From the NCBI GenBank assembly GCA_963989385.1, contig OZ022499.1, positions 49,341,757-49,405,756 on the forward strand: a stretch of DNA of 64,000 nucleotides, given 5' to 3'. Below the pieces are notes generated by a model. That model was not told where the DNA came from. It made no database searches and saw nothing but the letters and a program-made list of their open reading frames with translations. Every line of letters starts with the position of its first letter. Within the stretch, counting starts at the first letter, position 1. Position numbers and translations under genes: made by a program. Below, in pieces: positions 13,201-28,200 of the stretch. The DNA comes from Ctena decussata (lineage: Eukaryota; Mollusca; Bivalvia; Lucinida; Lucinidae).

Positions 13201-16200
13201 AATTTTAATAGGAACTTCTTCAGAAACTACTCTCTAGAGTTCCTCCATATGACAGGGGGGCTTTTATCAGCTCAAAGAGTATACAAAATGTAATGGGCAG
13301 TATGAAACTTACCTATAAGGCGGACGCCATTTTGAAAAATCAAGATGGCCGCCGAAACAGGCAAAATTCAGCTTGGCATCCACCCTGAAAATTCATATTT
13401 TGGTCCAATCTAACTATGTACCAAATTTCATGCTTTTATCAAAAAGTGCACAATTCTTCCAAAATTTGTTACATATCTGCCTCACTATTTATAGTTATTT
13501 ATGAATAAAAGTTTAAGGACTGCAGGTATCCTTACCAAACTCTCCACAGCCCCAAGTGTACACCTCTTTAGCCTTGGTCAAGGCCACAACATGATTATCC
13601 CCACATGCTACCTCCTGTACTGGCCTATTACTGAAGAAGTTGAGCAATAAAGGGGAGATAACTTCATCACCTTCCTCATTATCACAACCCAGGCAGCCAT
13701 AGTAATCAGAGCCAAAGGAATAAACATTACCATCATCTACAAATCAAAATAAAAGGTAAACAAAAACTGTTTTAAAAAGTATGATATGTCTATCATCAGC
13801 TTAACACTATTCTGAAAACTCTACGTCTATCATCAGCTTAACACTATTCTGAAAACTCTATGTCTATCATCAGCTTAACACTATTCTGAAAACTCTATCA
13901 CAGCATTTAAAGCAAAATTGCACATTTTACAAAGGGTCAGATGAGAAGAGGTTTTGATAAAGATTCAGGGAATTTTTTTTGTGTTTTCTTTTTGTTTTTT
14001 CTTATAAAACATATGATTTGACCCCTCATAAGAACAGTCTTGGTGAGCAAGTTCCAATGAGGTGACAAAATATGGTTTTAAGGAAAAACATTCTTTCTGA
14101 CCACTTATCAGGGAACTGCATCAGTAAGGGGTTCTAACAAGTCACAATAAATGGTTTTAAGGAGAACTAACAGAAATAAACTCATAATTATCCTAAAAAC
14201 CCATCTCATCTGGAGCTCCAGTTTTATATAATACACAGACCAAAGCAAAGAAGGAGCTTATGCATCCACTATTATGAGATCTGGATTGAATTCCTTCATT
14301 GATATCCAATCACATATACAAGCATTACACACTAAAAAGCATGGGCTTTAAACTCTGATAATACCTGTCAGTAAAAAATTATTTCTAAAGTCTAAAGGGT
14401 GTTCCAGTCAAAATTTCAATGGTCACTGAAGCATTTCACTGTTTGTTTTGTTAAAAGATGAAATTGAGCCACGACACGACTAAACCAACAAAGTGGCATG
14501 ATGTGCACCCAGCAAAGACTAAGATCAGCCTGGGCAGCCACCCAGTCTGATCAGATTCTTCACTGTGTTCTTAAAGGGTAGCTTAGGGTCTAAGCTAGCT
14601 CCATACTGACAGCAAAGACTCTGATCAGACTAAGCGGATGCCCAAGCTGATCTGAGTCTTTGCTGAGTGCACATGCCACTTTGCTGCTTTCGTCGTGTCA
14701 TGGCTCCTTTTTTTTTTTTTTTTTTTTTTAATTGCCCCAAAAATCAGTTTCCCAGCAAGCTTTTGGGTGAGCATACATGAGAGTATAAATTTTTATCCCT
14801 ACCTGTAACACAAACAGTGAAATCCTCTCCACAGTCAGCTTGTATGACCCCTACCCCTTCAAATGCCTCCACCTTCTTTGGCGTCTTGTAAGCTGCCGTG
14901 TCACCATGACCTAGTTGTCCCACAATTCTCTGTCCACCTTGTACATTCTAAAAGTAGACCAAAGCTCTGAATGACAGAGATTTTTTAGGATAATTCAGAT
15001 AGATTTATGTTTGCTCTCCATAACAACATGGAATGTGACCCCTCATTAGAAATTCCTTACAAAGGCAGATCTGAGGGGAGCACAAGCTATCTTAAAGGAG
15101 AAATATGAAATATTCTCTGGGAATTATCATCAACAGTCCCTCTTATCCAGAGATCTTTGGTGCAAACTTAAACTCTCAAACCTGTTAGGCTTTCATAATA
15201 AAAACCAATGATATTATCCAATGACATCAAAAAATATATTCTTTTTACTTTAAAAACGAATTCTTTATGCAAATATTTTTCATACTTCATTTTGAGAGGA
15301 TTTCATTGAATATCAGCACTGCCATGATAATGCATCTATACTATACACATGTATGAGAATGTTGTATGTCTTTGCATGCACATTTAATGAACAGAAATTG
15401 AGAAATCTTTGTTCTGATTCAAGTTCGGTTTAAATATACAGGTACTTACAGCCCATGTGTAAAGCTCTTTTTCCATAGTAACCACAGCAAAATGACCATG
15501 ACCTGCTGATACCTAGATTTAAAGGTTAATTTATTTAACTCTCAATATCTCAAACACAGATACCCTCTTGTATCAGAGAATACAGATTGGGCAATTTCCT
15601 CTATAATTTATACTTCAACTCCTGATATCTCAAACTGCTGATATCGCAAAGTAAATTTCTGGGACCAGAAAATTTACTTTGCAATATCAGTAGTTTGAGA
15701 TGAACTTTGACCTTGAGATATTGAGAGCTGACTGTAATTTTCAGTTATTTTTATTTTTACAGAATGCCAATCTACAACTTCTGAATACCTAACTAACAGC
15801 CAATCTGAGACTAGTAACATAAGTCACAGGCAAAAATAAGTATAAACATTGTTTATTATACTATGATTACACAGAAATCTCAACTAAACTTATGATAGCA
15901 TTCTAAAAGGTACGTATGCTGACAATCTGTGGTTTTACATGATGCAGGAAAGTAGAGAATCCTGTGACCAGGCAACCACTAACCTGTCATGTCAACACCT
16001 AGGACTGAATCTTTGCTGACAAATAAGAGGCATATCCCTGCATTATCAAGGCAAAAGCAATAAGCATTTGTTTCAATTTTTTTAAGTTTCCTATCTTGTG
16101 TTCATCAATGGTAAATGTGAAGTTTGGAAATAGGCTTGTGTGAAAGGTGTTGATTTTCTCACCAGTGAGCTGGGCGAGGCTCAAAGCCACGATGATGGGA

Positions 16201-19200
16201 GACATAATGATTAAGAGTCAGCACTCCTAACGACTAACTAGGGCATGAGCTTTGAATTCAGACAAATCTGTTTGTCTTATCAGGGAACGTTTGACAAAAA
16301 TTTTGTCTGAAAACCAAAAGGTGCACACCCTGATCTGACTTCCACAGAACTCTGATCTGGTCTGACTTTCACAGAACTCTGATCTGGTCAGACCTTCTTT
16401 CTCAAATGCTGTTCCATCAAACAACATTTCCATGGTAACTAACTTAAGAGAAAAATCAATTCATACCTGAGCTGCACTTTTTCCTTTAACAAATACATCT
16501 TGTTTCTGAGGGGCTAATTTACCCCCACCCCATTGGTACACCTGCAAATATAGCATGCATACATGAATAGTAATCATATATAAACTGTCATATATGAATT
16601 AAGCCAATACTAACATCTTCATTAAGGAAATTTTACAGAAGACAGAAATTTTGTCAGCATGTGTGAGTATTGACTGTTCATCAACAGTCAAATACAACTT
16701 GCTAAGATCCTGATTAAGGAGATTTTATATAGGACATATATTACATCAGAACTATTATCTAACATGCCTCTTATCTAGATTTCTTGGCATTCTAGAAAAT
16801 TACTGCAATAAAAGAAACACTGCTGGCCTTTTTATGTTTACAGCCATAGAGACATGAATCAATCAGAACCCAGGACAAGGTATCCTAAATTCATAAAAAA
16901 TTAAAAGATAATGTTATTTTAAAAACTGCAGCCTGATCTGTGTTTATGCCATTCACTCAGGCACTTCTCTCCAAATATCTACAGTGAATGAATACACTTC
17001 CATCTTTATTGACCATTTTTCTTAAGGGAGAGTACTCTCAGGGTTTAGCATTAGCTATCCTATAAGAATAGATCCTACTCCAAAGGGACTACTCTTAATG
17101 TTTATTGACCATTTTTCTTAAGGGAGAGTACTCTCTGGGTTTAGCATTAGCTATCCTATTATGAAAGCTCTCACTCCCAAGGGGCTACTCTTAAAAGGAA
17201 GAATTTGCTCCCAGAGGAGCAAATTCTTTCCTTTAAGAGTTGACCCTAAAAAGAAAAGGACTAAATGAAAATGGCAGAGTTGCTTTCCCCAAAAGTGTAA
17301 CCATTCACCTTAAGATCAAGTGCAATATAACTCTTTTCTTACCTCAGTAACTTTTGACTTGACTACAGGAACAACTGTCTGCTCCACGACTGACATGGCT
17401 GACTGCAGACGTAGTTTTCTAGCAGATGTGTTTAATTCAAATACTCTTCTTTCAAATACCCTACAAATGTAAAGAGAGAAGATGAATCAGAAACTATTAT
17501 TCTCTCTCTTTCTCTCTCAGTCTCACTCTTCAAATATTCGAGTTTCAAAATACCCTAGAATTAAAAATTAAAACAAATATCTCTATCATCTAAAATATTT
17601 GAGCTGCAACACACACACACACAAAAAGCAAAGTGGCATGTGTGCCCAGCAAAGACTCAGCTCAGCCTGGGCATCTGCCCAGTCTGATAAGAGTCTTCAC
17701 TGTCCACATGGAGCCAGTTTAGATCCTTAGCTATCCTTTAAGTGCAGTGAAGACTCAGATTAGACTGGGCAGCTTCCCACGCTGATCTGAGTCTTCGTTG
17801 GGCGCATGCCACTTTGTTGCTTTTTCTCGTGTTGTGGTCCATTTGTTCCTTTAAGTTGTGATTCAGCTGATTCTTCAAGATTGGAAAAAAAGAAAAGAAT
17901 AATTAAAAATAAAAGAAAAATCTAGTAATTAACAATCTACAAGTATAAAAATAACCTCTGTTATAAAAAAATATTGATTCGAAATAAAATCACAGACTTT
18001 GTTTTAAAATCCTTCAAAAATTAAAAAAAGTTTCATACTTTCTGTCATGCAGAACAGGACTTTGTAAAATTTCTTCGGCTGAAGGTCTTTTCTTTGGATC
18101 CTATAAAACATATAAAGCAATAAATTAAATAATTAGAGAAAAATTATTTCAAAAGGCTTCTGTTTTGGCTACACTGGAAGATATTTTGTCAGTTCACCAT
18201 GAATTCTAAGCTGCAGTCAGGACTTACCATGCACAAATTAACTAACATCACAAGCTCAATTACCATAATGACTAGAAGGTTCTCCTACACAGCTACTAAA
18301 CATATAAACCTCAACAAGACAAAACCAACAAAGTGGCAAGTGTGCCAGTGAAGCCTCAGATCAACTTGGACACCCACCAAGCCTGCTCAGAGTCTTTGCT
18401 GTCCATGTGGAGCTAGCTTAGACCTTAGCTACCCTTTATGTGCATAGCACAGACTCTGATCAGACTGGGAAAATGCCCAGGCTGATTGAAGTCTTCGCTG
18501 GGCGCATATGCCACTTTGCTGGTTTTGTCCTGTCCCAGCTCATATATAATTTGTTATAGTAATGCCATCCTGTTGTCAAGTCCAGTTTGGAAAAAGTCTA
18601 CTAGGCCTTTTTCAACAAAGAATTTTTGCTTTCTACTCTACATCAAGAAGTAGAATAGAAAGTGAAGGTCCTTCTTCAAAAAGGCCCTGTAAGCCTGATG
18701 TAGCAAGATATCATTTTTGAAAAAAAGACCTAATAAGTCAAAACTTCAGATGTGATGGATAAAAAAAAAATGTGGGAAGATTTATTATACTTTTTTCAAG
18801 ACATATTCAAAAGTTTTGTCTAACAACTACGATAATTTTTATATTTTCAACTATAATTTGAGTAGTATTATTAGAATCAAACAAAGCAAAGATACCTTCA
18901 ATAACATACTGTTGACTAGATCTCTCATTTCTGTGGAATATTTGCTATCTATATCTCCATGTTCACTGCATACAATCTCATATGCTAGTCTCAGATGATT
19001 CTGAAATGAGAAAATAACCTATATTTTCAAAGTTCAAAAACTATGACTTTTGACTATCCATTTTAAGAATGTCAGTCCCCAAATATCATGTCTTTGTGAT
19101 TTTCTGACATTTTAAATTCTCAAAGACACTAAATATTTCGAATTACTTTTTAATCACTATATCAGAATAGAGAGGTGCCATGGCCAAGTGGTTAAAGGTG

Positions 19201-22200
19201 CTGAGCTCCGTTGCAGAAAGTCCCAGTTTGACTCTCAAGGCCAGGCCGCATAACCCTGTCGATAGCACATCTGACTCAAGACCCAGAGGTCCCGGGTTAG
19301 GTACCCCATCCAGCCACATACCTTCATTTTCCCACCTGCTGATTCCAGAAAGGCAGTTGTCAGTCATGGCAAAAGTATGTGCACTTAGTACTGGCTAAAC
19401 ACTTAGAAGGTCTAAGCCTGCCCAGGAATAGTGTGGTTAGGATAACTGTCCATCCTGACATGACCATATCTGTTTACTGTGGACATAAAGCAACAAAACA
19501 ACAACAACAACTGAGTCTCCAGTAAGCCAGCCTTGACTGAAAATTTTTCTGTATCAACCTATAAGTAAAGAATACTTTTATCAAATGAGGGAAGGTTAAA
19601 ACAGCTTAGGAGAAAAAGAACTAGATGTCTTTCATAAACTATGCCCAAGGTATAAGACCTACTGTCCCTACAGCCACATGGCTATGTGAAACCTGTACTT
19701 TTACCTTTCATATCTGAACAATCTGACTTACAGTTTTTTGGGGAGAAAAATAGCAACAGTGCAGATCCTGATCAAACTGCTACTCTAGGACATTTTGATC
19801 GGGGTCTACACTGTTTGCTCAAGCATATCCGTCTCAACATTTTAATATTTTTACAATATTGTTATCAGTGCTGCAGATAAGAAAATGTAACAGGATTACT
19901 TCAGACACATTTTCCGTTGTGCTATTGCTTAACGTCCATGGTAAATGGTTCGCATAGTGCAGTCGGTAGTGTGTGTCTGACTCAAGAGCCAGAGGTCCTG
20001 GGTTCGATACCCTGTCTGGCCACATACTTTTGTTTCCCCTTCCACTGATTCAAGAAGGGCAGATGTTAGTTACTGGCGAAAGTATGTGCACTTAATACTG
20101 GGTAACCACTTAAGAGGTCTAAGCCTGTCCAGGAATAGTGTTGTTAGGCTAACTGACCGTCCCGACATGACACATTTTCCATATTTCTGCGTAAAAACAT
20201 ATGGTGTGACCCCATTAGAACCCACTCACCAAGGTGGTCATTAAAAACTAAACTACCTCAGAATTATCCTCAAAACCCCCATCTTATCTGGAGGATGTAA
20301 TATTATGCACATGCTTCTCTGCTCTTAGCATATCCTTGTAAAAAGAATTTCACTTACTGTTCCCTGAAATGTTCTTGTAAGAGTGAGAAGTTCAAATAAC
20401 ACACAGCCAAGGGCCCAGATGTCTGTTTTGTGGTTATACCTTCAAAATAAAAACATATGTCTAAACACAAACACTGAAAGATCTTACAACATTTTGATTA
20501 TTAGAACACAGCTGCCTATAGACTGCACATACTCTGTGTATTGAAACAGCTTCAACATGAATGTGTATGGGCACACTTTCAGGGTAAGCAAATCTGCCAT
20601 TTTCATGTTTTCCTCTCTTTCCAACTGGGACAACCCTTAAGGACAAAGTCTGCTCTTGTAAAAGCAAATTCTTTTCTTTAAGATTTCACCCCATTTTGGA
20701 AATACTAAGTTGTCCAGAAAAGCAGACAGGAAGTCATAAAAGCTGTCTCCCAGGATTTCTGGGATTTCTTTTTTTTCCAGCACAAAAAATTAATATGTAC
20801 TGGCTCCCTGTGTTACCCTTTATCTAACTGAGGAACTGTTTGGACTTACTTGTCTCCTTTCATCAGCTCTGGAGACATGTACAGTGGGGTACCAGCTACC
20901 TGAAAATAAAAACAATCTTAATAAGGCGTATGGGTATTGACACCTCCAAGGGAAATATTTGCCTCCTTTTCCCTGGGGGCTATTGGGCAACAACATCTAT
21001 ACAGAGGATCTTACATGAGTGCTCATGTATTATTGAATTTATTAAACGAGTTGGGGAAAAGATAAGATGCGAGGCTCTGCCGAGCATCTTATCGTTTTCA
21101 CCAATGAGTTTAATAAATTCAATAAAACAGGAGCACGAATGCAAGATTCTATATATCATATGACACTAAAATCGCATTTAAATAGCAATTTTTGCATGAT
21201 AACGTCACGATTTCGCCATTAGAAAACGCGACGTTTTATGGACGCCAACGCATAACGTAACGACGTAACTTGCATATTTAATCCACTAGTGGATTGTTTT
21301 TAATGCATGGCTTTATTACACTCACAGATGCGACGTCATATGATAAAATGTATGTAAGCAATGCCAGGCATCAGAATAGTTTCATAAATTCTTGGTTAAT
21401 ATATAGAGATCATTACTAGCTTTTACCTATGTATCTCTTCTGCTAATTAATAAAGTTTGCATATTATCTGACTGTACAGACCCACAGACTGTGGCATAAT
21501 TATTAAATACCACTATTGCTAATTATTCAATATTTAAAAAAAAAAAAAGATTTAAATGAGGCTGGGCATCACACTACCATATAAGGTGAAATTTTGAGGT
21601 AGTTCTGGGATAACTTTCCTTTTTTTTACGTAAAATGTATGACATGGCCCTTCATTAGAACCACATTATGCAGTATGGGCTGAATGGCTGAACAAATAGC
21701 AATAGGATCTCTGATGGGGCTGGGGCCGATCGAAGCAAAGACTTGTTTAGATTATTCAGTCTCGTGCAAAGCTTGCTGAGTATGAGACCTAAATAATCTG
21801 ACATCCAGCCTGGGATTTCCTTGATGAGGTCTCAATGCCATCAATGATTATTTATCTCACCCATTATATTGAATAAAACAAAATACCCATTAAATACTAA
21901 ACTTTAAAGGTAGGTTCCTAGCGATAACATTTATGTTCACAAAATAATTTTGTCTTTTTCTGGTTAGTATTGAATTCTTTTATTTTTCTGAATCTGTTGC
22001 TACTGAGAAAATCGTCAGATGTTGTAGAAAATAGTCGTTTTCCCTTTGGTTTATTTTCTTTCATTGGAATTCCAGTTCTAAAAATATAAATTATGTTATA
22101 TATCTATAAGTGCACAATTTCTGATGTCATTTGCCAACGGTTAATTTTCTCTTGCCGTGAGCTCTCCTAGAGGTCCTGGCATGGCGGATGGGTAAAAACT

Positions 22201-25200
22201 ATCCCAAAATGCAATGCAGCATGACATCAGCAGCATTATCTATTTTTGGCGCGAACTAAAAATAGCGCTAACTGGTGTGCGAAGCAGAGTTAGGAAATCC
22301 CTTGCAAAACGACTTTTCTAAGATTTTTTGATTTACACTTTTTAGTGAAACTTATTCACTGCCGTTGTATTAGTGCTTTCCAACAACGCGGATAAAAATC
22401 ATCAAAATTATGATTTTGTTCCAAAGTACAGGAACCTACCTTTAAACTTTGATAAGGTAATAACTAAATACACTTCCTGCTAATTTTCAAAGAATAGATC
22501 TATCCTGTTTAATTCATCTTATGCATGCATTTTACATGACTTGCAGCTTATCAGAACCTACAGTGACATTTCATGCACAACACTGGCTGTCAATTTCATA
22601 TTCTGCATGCGATTTACATGGCAAATGGATTTACGGAAATTAACATTACTGGAATGCATCAAGTGATAATTGCGATGCATACAGCTTTCAGATATTGGGC
22701 CTAAAACATCAGCTAAAGATTGAATCTCAGCTCTAGAAAGGGATTTTCTTTTCTTGCACACCGGAAAAGGATATCCGCTTGCTTCCCATGTACCTACAAA
22801 TCTTATCTCACCCATATTATCTCACCCAGGACCAGATAATAATCACGAGCATTCAATGCATTGGTTGTAATGGAGGTCACGTATTTGCGTCGTCAATTGA
22901 CGTTGGCTTTTTAGATCATTACATCACCAAGACGGCAAAATGTCGTCAGTTTATGCATGCCAGACGTTGACGTAAAGAACCGAATGGCGGTTGTTAAAAG
23001 CAGGGCATTCTTTTAAAGTCAAATAGAAACCTCTTTGGCACTGAAATTACTCGTTTTAACAAGTTCTAAGGATAATACAAAATGTGGTGTGCAAGAAAAA
23101 GTATCTATCATGGGTGTGAGGTGCGGATAGAAAAATCCGTCACTCGGGATCACTGTTCAGCATCACTCAGCTGAACAGTGACCCTCGTGACAGATTTTTC
23201 TATCCACACCTCATACCCATGAAAGATACTTATAGTCTGATGTGTGAGAAAACTTGAGAAAACTTTTTCACTCACTGTTTCTGCAAGCTGACTCTGAGAC
23301 TCCAGCATTTTTGAAATTCCAAAGTCACCGAGTTTAAGAAGATCTGTCTTGGTCATAAATATGTTCAAGGACTTCACATCTCTGAAATTGTAAACAAGAT
23401 ATTATAGAAAGGGAGTATTTGAAGATTTTTTTTTTCCTTTTAATCTGTGATGGCTACTCAATACAACTGCCCCAATGAGGTGGTTCTGAAGAGCCGTAAC
23501 CTATGTTTTAAAACCAAACTAAAAGATATTGTTCAACATATCATGAAATACTCTAATCTTGGGCTCTCTGTCTTCTATAAAACATAGGACATTAACACTT
23601 AAAACGTCAAAAATGAAAAATAGTTGAATCTGCAAACAGCTAAGATCCAGATGAGGTGGCTCATAATTAGCCACCTCATCTGGATCTACACTGTTCATGA
23701 TTGATAGTCTCTGAATTAATATGATTTAGCTTGGACAAAGCATTTTTCCAAATATTACAACATAAATCTAGTCCAGTGCCGGCTGAGGAACAACAAACAA
23801 TTTTTGATATATTGGATGGACCCTAAAGCAATTACAAACCTGTGAATGATGTCATGCTGGTGACAGTGCTCTAATGCTGAAGCTAATTGATAGAGATACC
23901 ATTTAACAACCTGAAAAATATAAAAGAAAAAACAAGAGGACCATTAGGTCCTGAACGCTCCCCTGAGCCCTGAGACTTGAATGTGGAGCCCTGAGACTTG
24001 AATGTGATATGAACTTTTTGGACATTTGTTTTCACTATGAATTTACCGATCTTTTGTAGACATAAAATAACAGTGCCAAAATGGTGATAGCAAAACAACC
24101 AGACCTAATAGTTTCTGAGAAAAAGAACTTTAAATATTCAACACAAGTGACCATTGGCCAAGGTCACTAAATGACCTTGACCTCTTGAATTCAAAGGAAT
24201 TGAGGCCAATTGCATTTTCATATCATAGAGTCTAATAGCAACAGAAAAATGCACTTTTACAGCTTTTCCCATTCAAAAGCCTAAGGGAACCAAATTTGAC
24301 CTTGCCATAAAATAGGTCAAGGTCAAGTCAGGGTCTTTATTTATATAAACTTTGTAGTACTAGAGTCCCAGATGCTACATACCAAGTTTCAAAGCAATCG
24401 GCCCAGTGGTTCTGGAGAAGAAGATTTTTTAAGGCTTTTACCATATATGGGCATGGCGGCCATCTTGGTCATGTGACCTGGACCAAATATACAAACTTTC
24501 TTTCCCCCTTTGCCTAGAGGCTGCATATGAAGTTTAATTAAAATTGGCCAAGTAGTTTCAGAGAAGAAGACCTTTGAAAATGTTGAATGACAACAGACAG
24601 GTGACCTTTGGACAAGGTCGTTAGATGACCTTGACCTCTAGAACTTCAAAGGGGTTGAATCTGAATGTATTTCCATATTACATAGCACAATAGCAACATA
24701 AAAACTTACTTTTTCAGTTTTTCCCATTCAAAAGCCAAAGGGACCAAATTTGACCTTGCCATAAAATAAGTCAAGGTCAAGTCAGGGTCTTCATTTATAT
24801 AGACTTTGTAGTTCTAGTTCCCCAGATGCTACATACCAAGTTTCAAGGCAATCGGCCCAGTGGTTCTGGAGAAGATTTTTTAAGGTTTTTACCATATATG
24901 GGCATGGCGGCCATCTTGGTCATGTGACCTGGACCAAATATATAAACTTTCTTTCCCCCTTTGCCTGGAGGCTCCATATGAAGTTTAATTGAAATTGGCC
25001 AAGTAGTTTCAGAGAATAAGACCTTTGAAAATGTTGACCGACAACAGACAGGTGACCTTTGGCCAAGGTCATTAGATAATCTTGACCTCTAGAACTTCAA
25101 AGGGGTTGAATCTGATTGCATTTCTATATTACATAGCATAATAGCAACGTAAAAACTTACTTTTTCAGTTTTTCCCATTCTAAAGCCTAAGGGACCAAAT

Positions 25201-28200
25201 TTGACCTTGCCATAAAATAGGTCAAGGTCAAGTCAGGGTCTTCATTTATATAAATTTTGTAGTACTAGTGTCCCAGATGCTACATACCAAGTTTCAAGGC
25301 AATCGGCCCAGTGGTTCTGGTAAAGAAGATTTTTTAAGGTTTTTACCATATATGGGCATGGCGGCCATCTTGGTCATGTGACCTGGACCAAATATATAAA
25401 CTTTCTTTCCCCTTTTGCCTGGAGGCTGCATATGAAGTTTAATTGCAATTGGCCCAGTAGTTTCAGGGGAGAAGACCTTTGAAAATGTTGACCGACAACA
25501 GACAGGTGACCTTTGGCCAAGGTCATTAGATGACCTTGACCTCTAGAACTTCATAGGGGTTGAATTTGAATGCAATTCCATATTACATAGCACAATAGCA
25601 ACGTAAAAACATACTTTTTCAGTTTTTCCCATTCAAAAGCCTAAGGGACCAAATTTGACCTTGCCATAAAATAGGTCAAGGTCAACCTAGGGTCACCATT
25701 TATATAAACTTTGTAGTACTAGTTCCCCAGATGCTACGTACCAAGTTTCAAGGCAATCGGCCCAGTGGTTCTGGAGAAGAAGATTTTTTAAGGTTTTTAC
25801 CATATATGGGCATGGCGGCCATCTTGGTCATGTGACCTGGACCAAATATATAAACTTTCTTTCCCCCTTTGCCTAGAGGCTGTATATGAAGTTTAATTGA
25901 AATTGGCCCAGTAGTTCCAGAGAAGAAGTCCTTTGAAAATGTTGACGACGGACGACGGACGCCGGAGACTACCATCCTATAAGCTCCCCCGGAGCCTTCG
26001 GCTCAGGGGAGCTAAAAATACTTCTCTTAAAACCCACGTACTGTAAAGGTGCTAAATATTTGAAATGCTGTGCCAAAGTAACTGAACTGACAGCTCCAAC
26101 AGATATTGCACTGTTTGGCATTTCAACAACCATGTTTTTACGAAATCATGGTGAAATTAATGTGCTTAAATTTCAGGATAATAAAAGCAGCTAGTTAGGG
26201 TATACCATATTCTCCTGATGAATGCCCCCCCCCCCCCCCCTCCCACCATCCCCCATCACCATCACTTCTCTTTTTTCATGAAAAAGTGCCCATATTCCGC
26301 CGAAAATGGCTATTGATCATCAAAACTTGTGACTGCCCAAACTTTGTCTCAAAAATGTTATTTAAAGGAACTAAGGAACTGTGAATAACAATGGCCCAAG
26401 GGTGCTTATTAGAAGAAATACCATATACATGCATCTCAATATTTTGGGTGGAATAGACCACAATACATGTATGTATAGGACAATTCCATTAATTTGTTAA
26501 AGTGTGTTCCAATATTTAGAGTCATTATGGTATCCTCATGATATTCACTGTTTTTTTCCAAAGGAAGACAACTTTTTTGACTATCTGTTTGCATGCCTGA
26601 ACTACGGAATCTTTCCAAAAAGGGGTCTACTCTTGCAGGAAAGAATTTGCTCCCCTGTAGGAGCAAATTCTTTCCTTTAAGAGTTGACCCCCAGTGGGAA
26701 GAGAGGCAAAAATAAAAATGGCTGAGTTGCTTCCCCTTAAAGTGGACCCATTCATCTTAACATAATCGTACAAGAGGTATCTGTTTCTGAAGAATTCTTA
26801 CCAGATTCTGAGAGTGGATTGTTGGCATGAACAGCATATGAAATGGACCAACAAGGCTTGGAATGTAATTATAATTGTAACACAGCAGACATCTAAAATC
26901 ATAGTCATATCCCCACAGCCTCCTGACAGACTTATCTTACCAAACTAGAGAGGAATGCTGCTTAACTTTATTGCTTGAAAACTTGGCCCCAAATGTTTTA
27001 ATATTATCATGCCCAAACTTGGGGTCCAAGTTCTAATTTCAAAGAACAATAACTGTATTTCTATTGCAGAATATTGCGGGGTCATCTGAGAACCTTAACA
27101 CCCTGATTAAAAGAACACATAATTACACTTCAAACATTAACATTTATGATGCATGTTGACACATCGTAGCAGATGTATGTATGCTGGCTTTAAATGCAAC
27201 AAGAGGGCCAAGAGGCCCTGAATCGCTCACCTGACCAAAAAGGTTAAAGGTCAAACAAGGGTCATCATTTAACAAGCCTGATAGTTTGCAACCACTTTCA
27301 AATGGTTTTGAAGAAGATTTTTGAATATTTTCTATGTATTGCTATGGTTCAAACCCTGGACCCCCTGGGGCAGGGCCATTTTGGACCCTGTGGTCATCAT
27401 TTGAATAATTTTGGTAAAGGACCACTAGGCAATGCTACACACTAAATTTCAAGCATCTGAGCCAAGTGGTTCTGAAGAAGAAGATTTTTTTAATATTTTT
27501 CTATGGTTCAAACCCAGGACCCCCTAGGGTGGAGCCATTGTAGACCCTGGGGTCATCATTTGAACAAACTTGGTAAAAAACCACTAGGCAAAGCTACATA
27601 CCAAATGTCAAGCATCTGAGCCTTGCGGTTCTGAAGTAGATGATTTATTTAAATTTTTCTATGTATTTCTATGGTTCAAACCTGGGACTCCCTGTCTTGG
27701 GGCCATTTTGGACCCTGGGGCCACCATTTGAACAAACTTGGTAGAGGGCCACTAGGCAATGTAACATACCTAATTTCAAGCATCTGAGGCAAGCAGTTCT
27801 GGTGAAGAAGATTTTTAAGTATTTTTTAGTTTCGAACCAAAGAACCCCTGCCCCAGGGCCATTTTGGACCCTGGGGCCACCATTTGAACAAATTTGGTAG
27901 AGGACCACTAGACAATGCTACATACCAAATTTCAAGCAGCTGAGCCTTGCGGTTCTGAAGTAGATGATTTTAAAGTATTTTTTAGTTCCGAAACCCAAGA
28001 CAATTTGGACCCTGGGGCCACCATTTGAACAAACTTGGTAAAGGACCACTAGGCAATGTTCCATACCAAATTTCAAACATCTGAGCCAAGCAGTTCTGGA
28101 GAAGAAGATTTTTAAGTATTTTTAAGTTTCGAACCCAAGACCCCCTGCCCCAGGGCCATTTTGGACCCTGGGGCCACCATATGAACAAATTTTGTAGAGC

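Noticed and set aside
19686..19880. Frames with [13 protein letters not shown] peptides (also 61506-61811)
   Set aside because: Produced by the GCAGACCCTGATCAGACTGC-type repeat block, not by a conserved gene.
19960..20025. Functional tRNA gene
   Set aside because: A good B box is present, but no acceptor stem or complete cloverleaf; the sequence continues into a SINE body shared with another copy.
23150..23377. Extending NEK9 exon 5 past its donor
   Set aside because: The frame runs into a palindrome, while the GTGAGTG donor joins in phase to the conserved [11 protein letters not shown] of exon 6.
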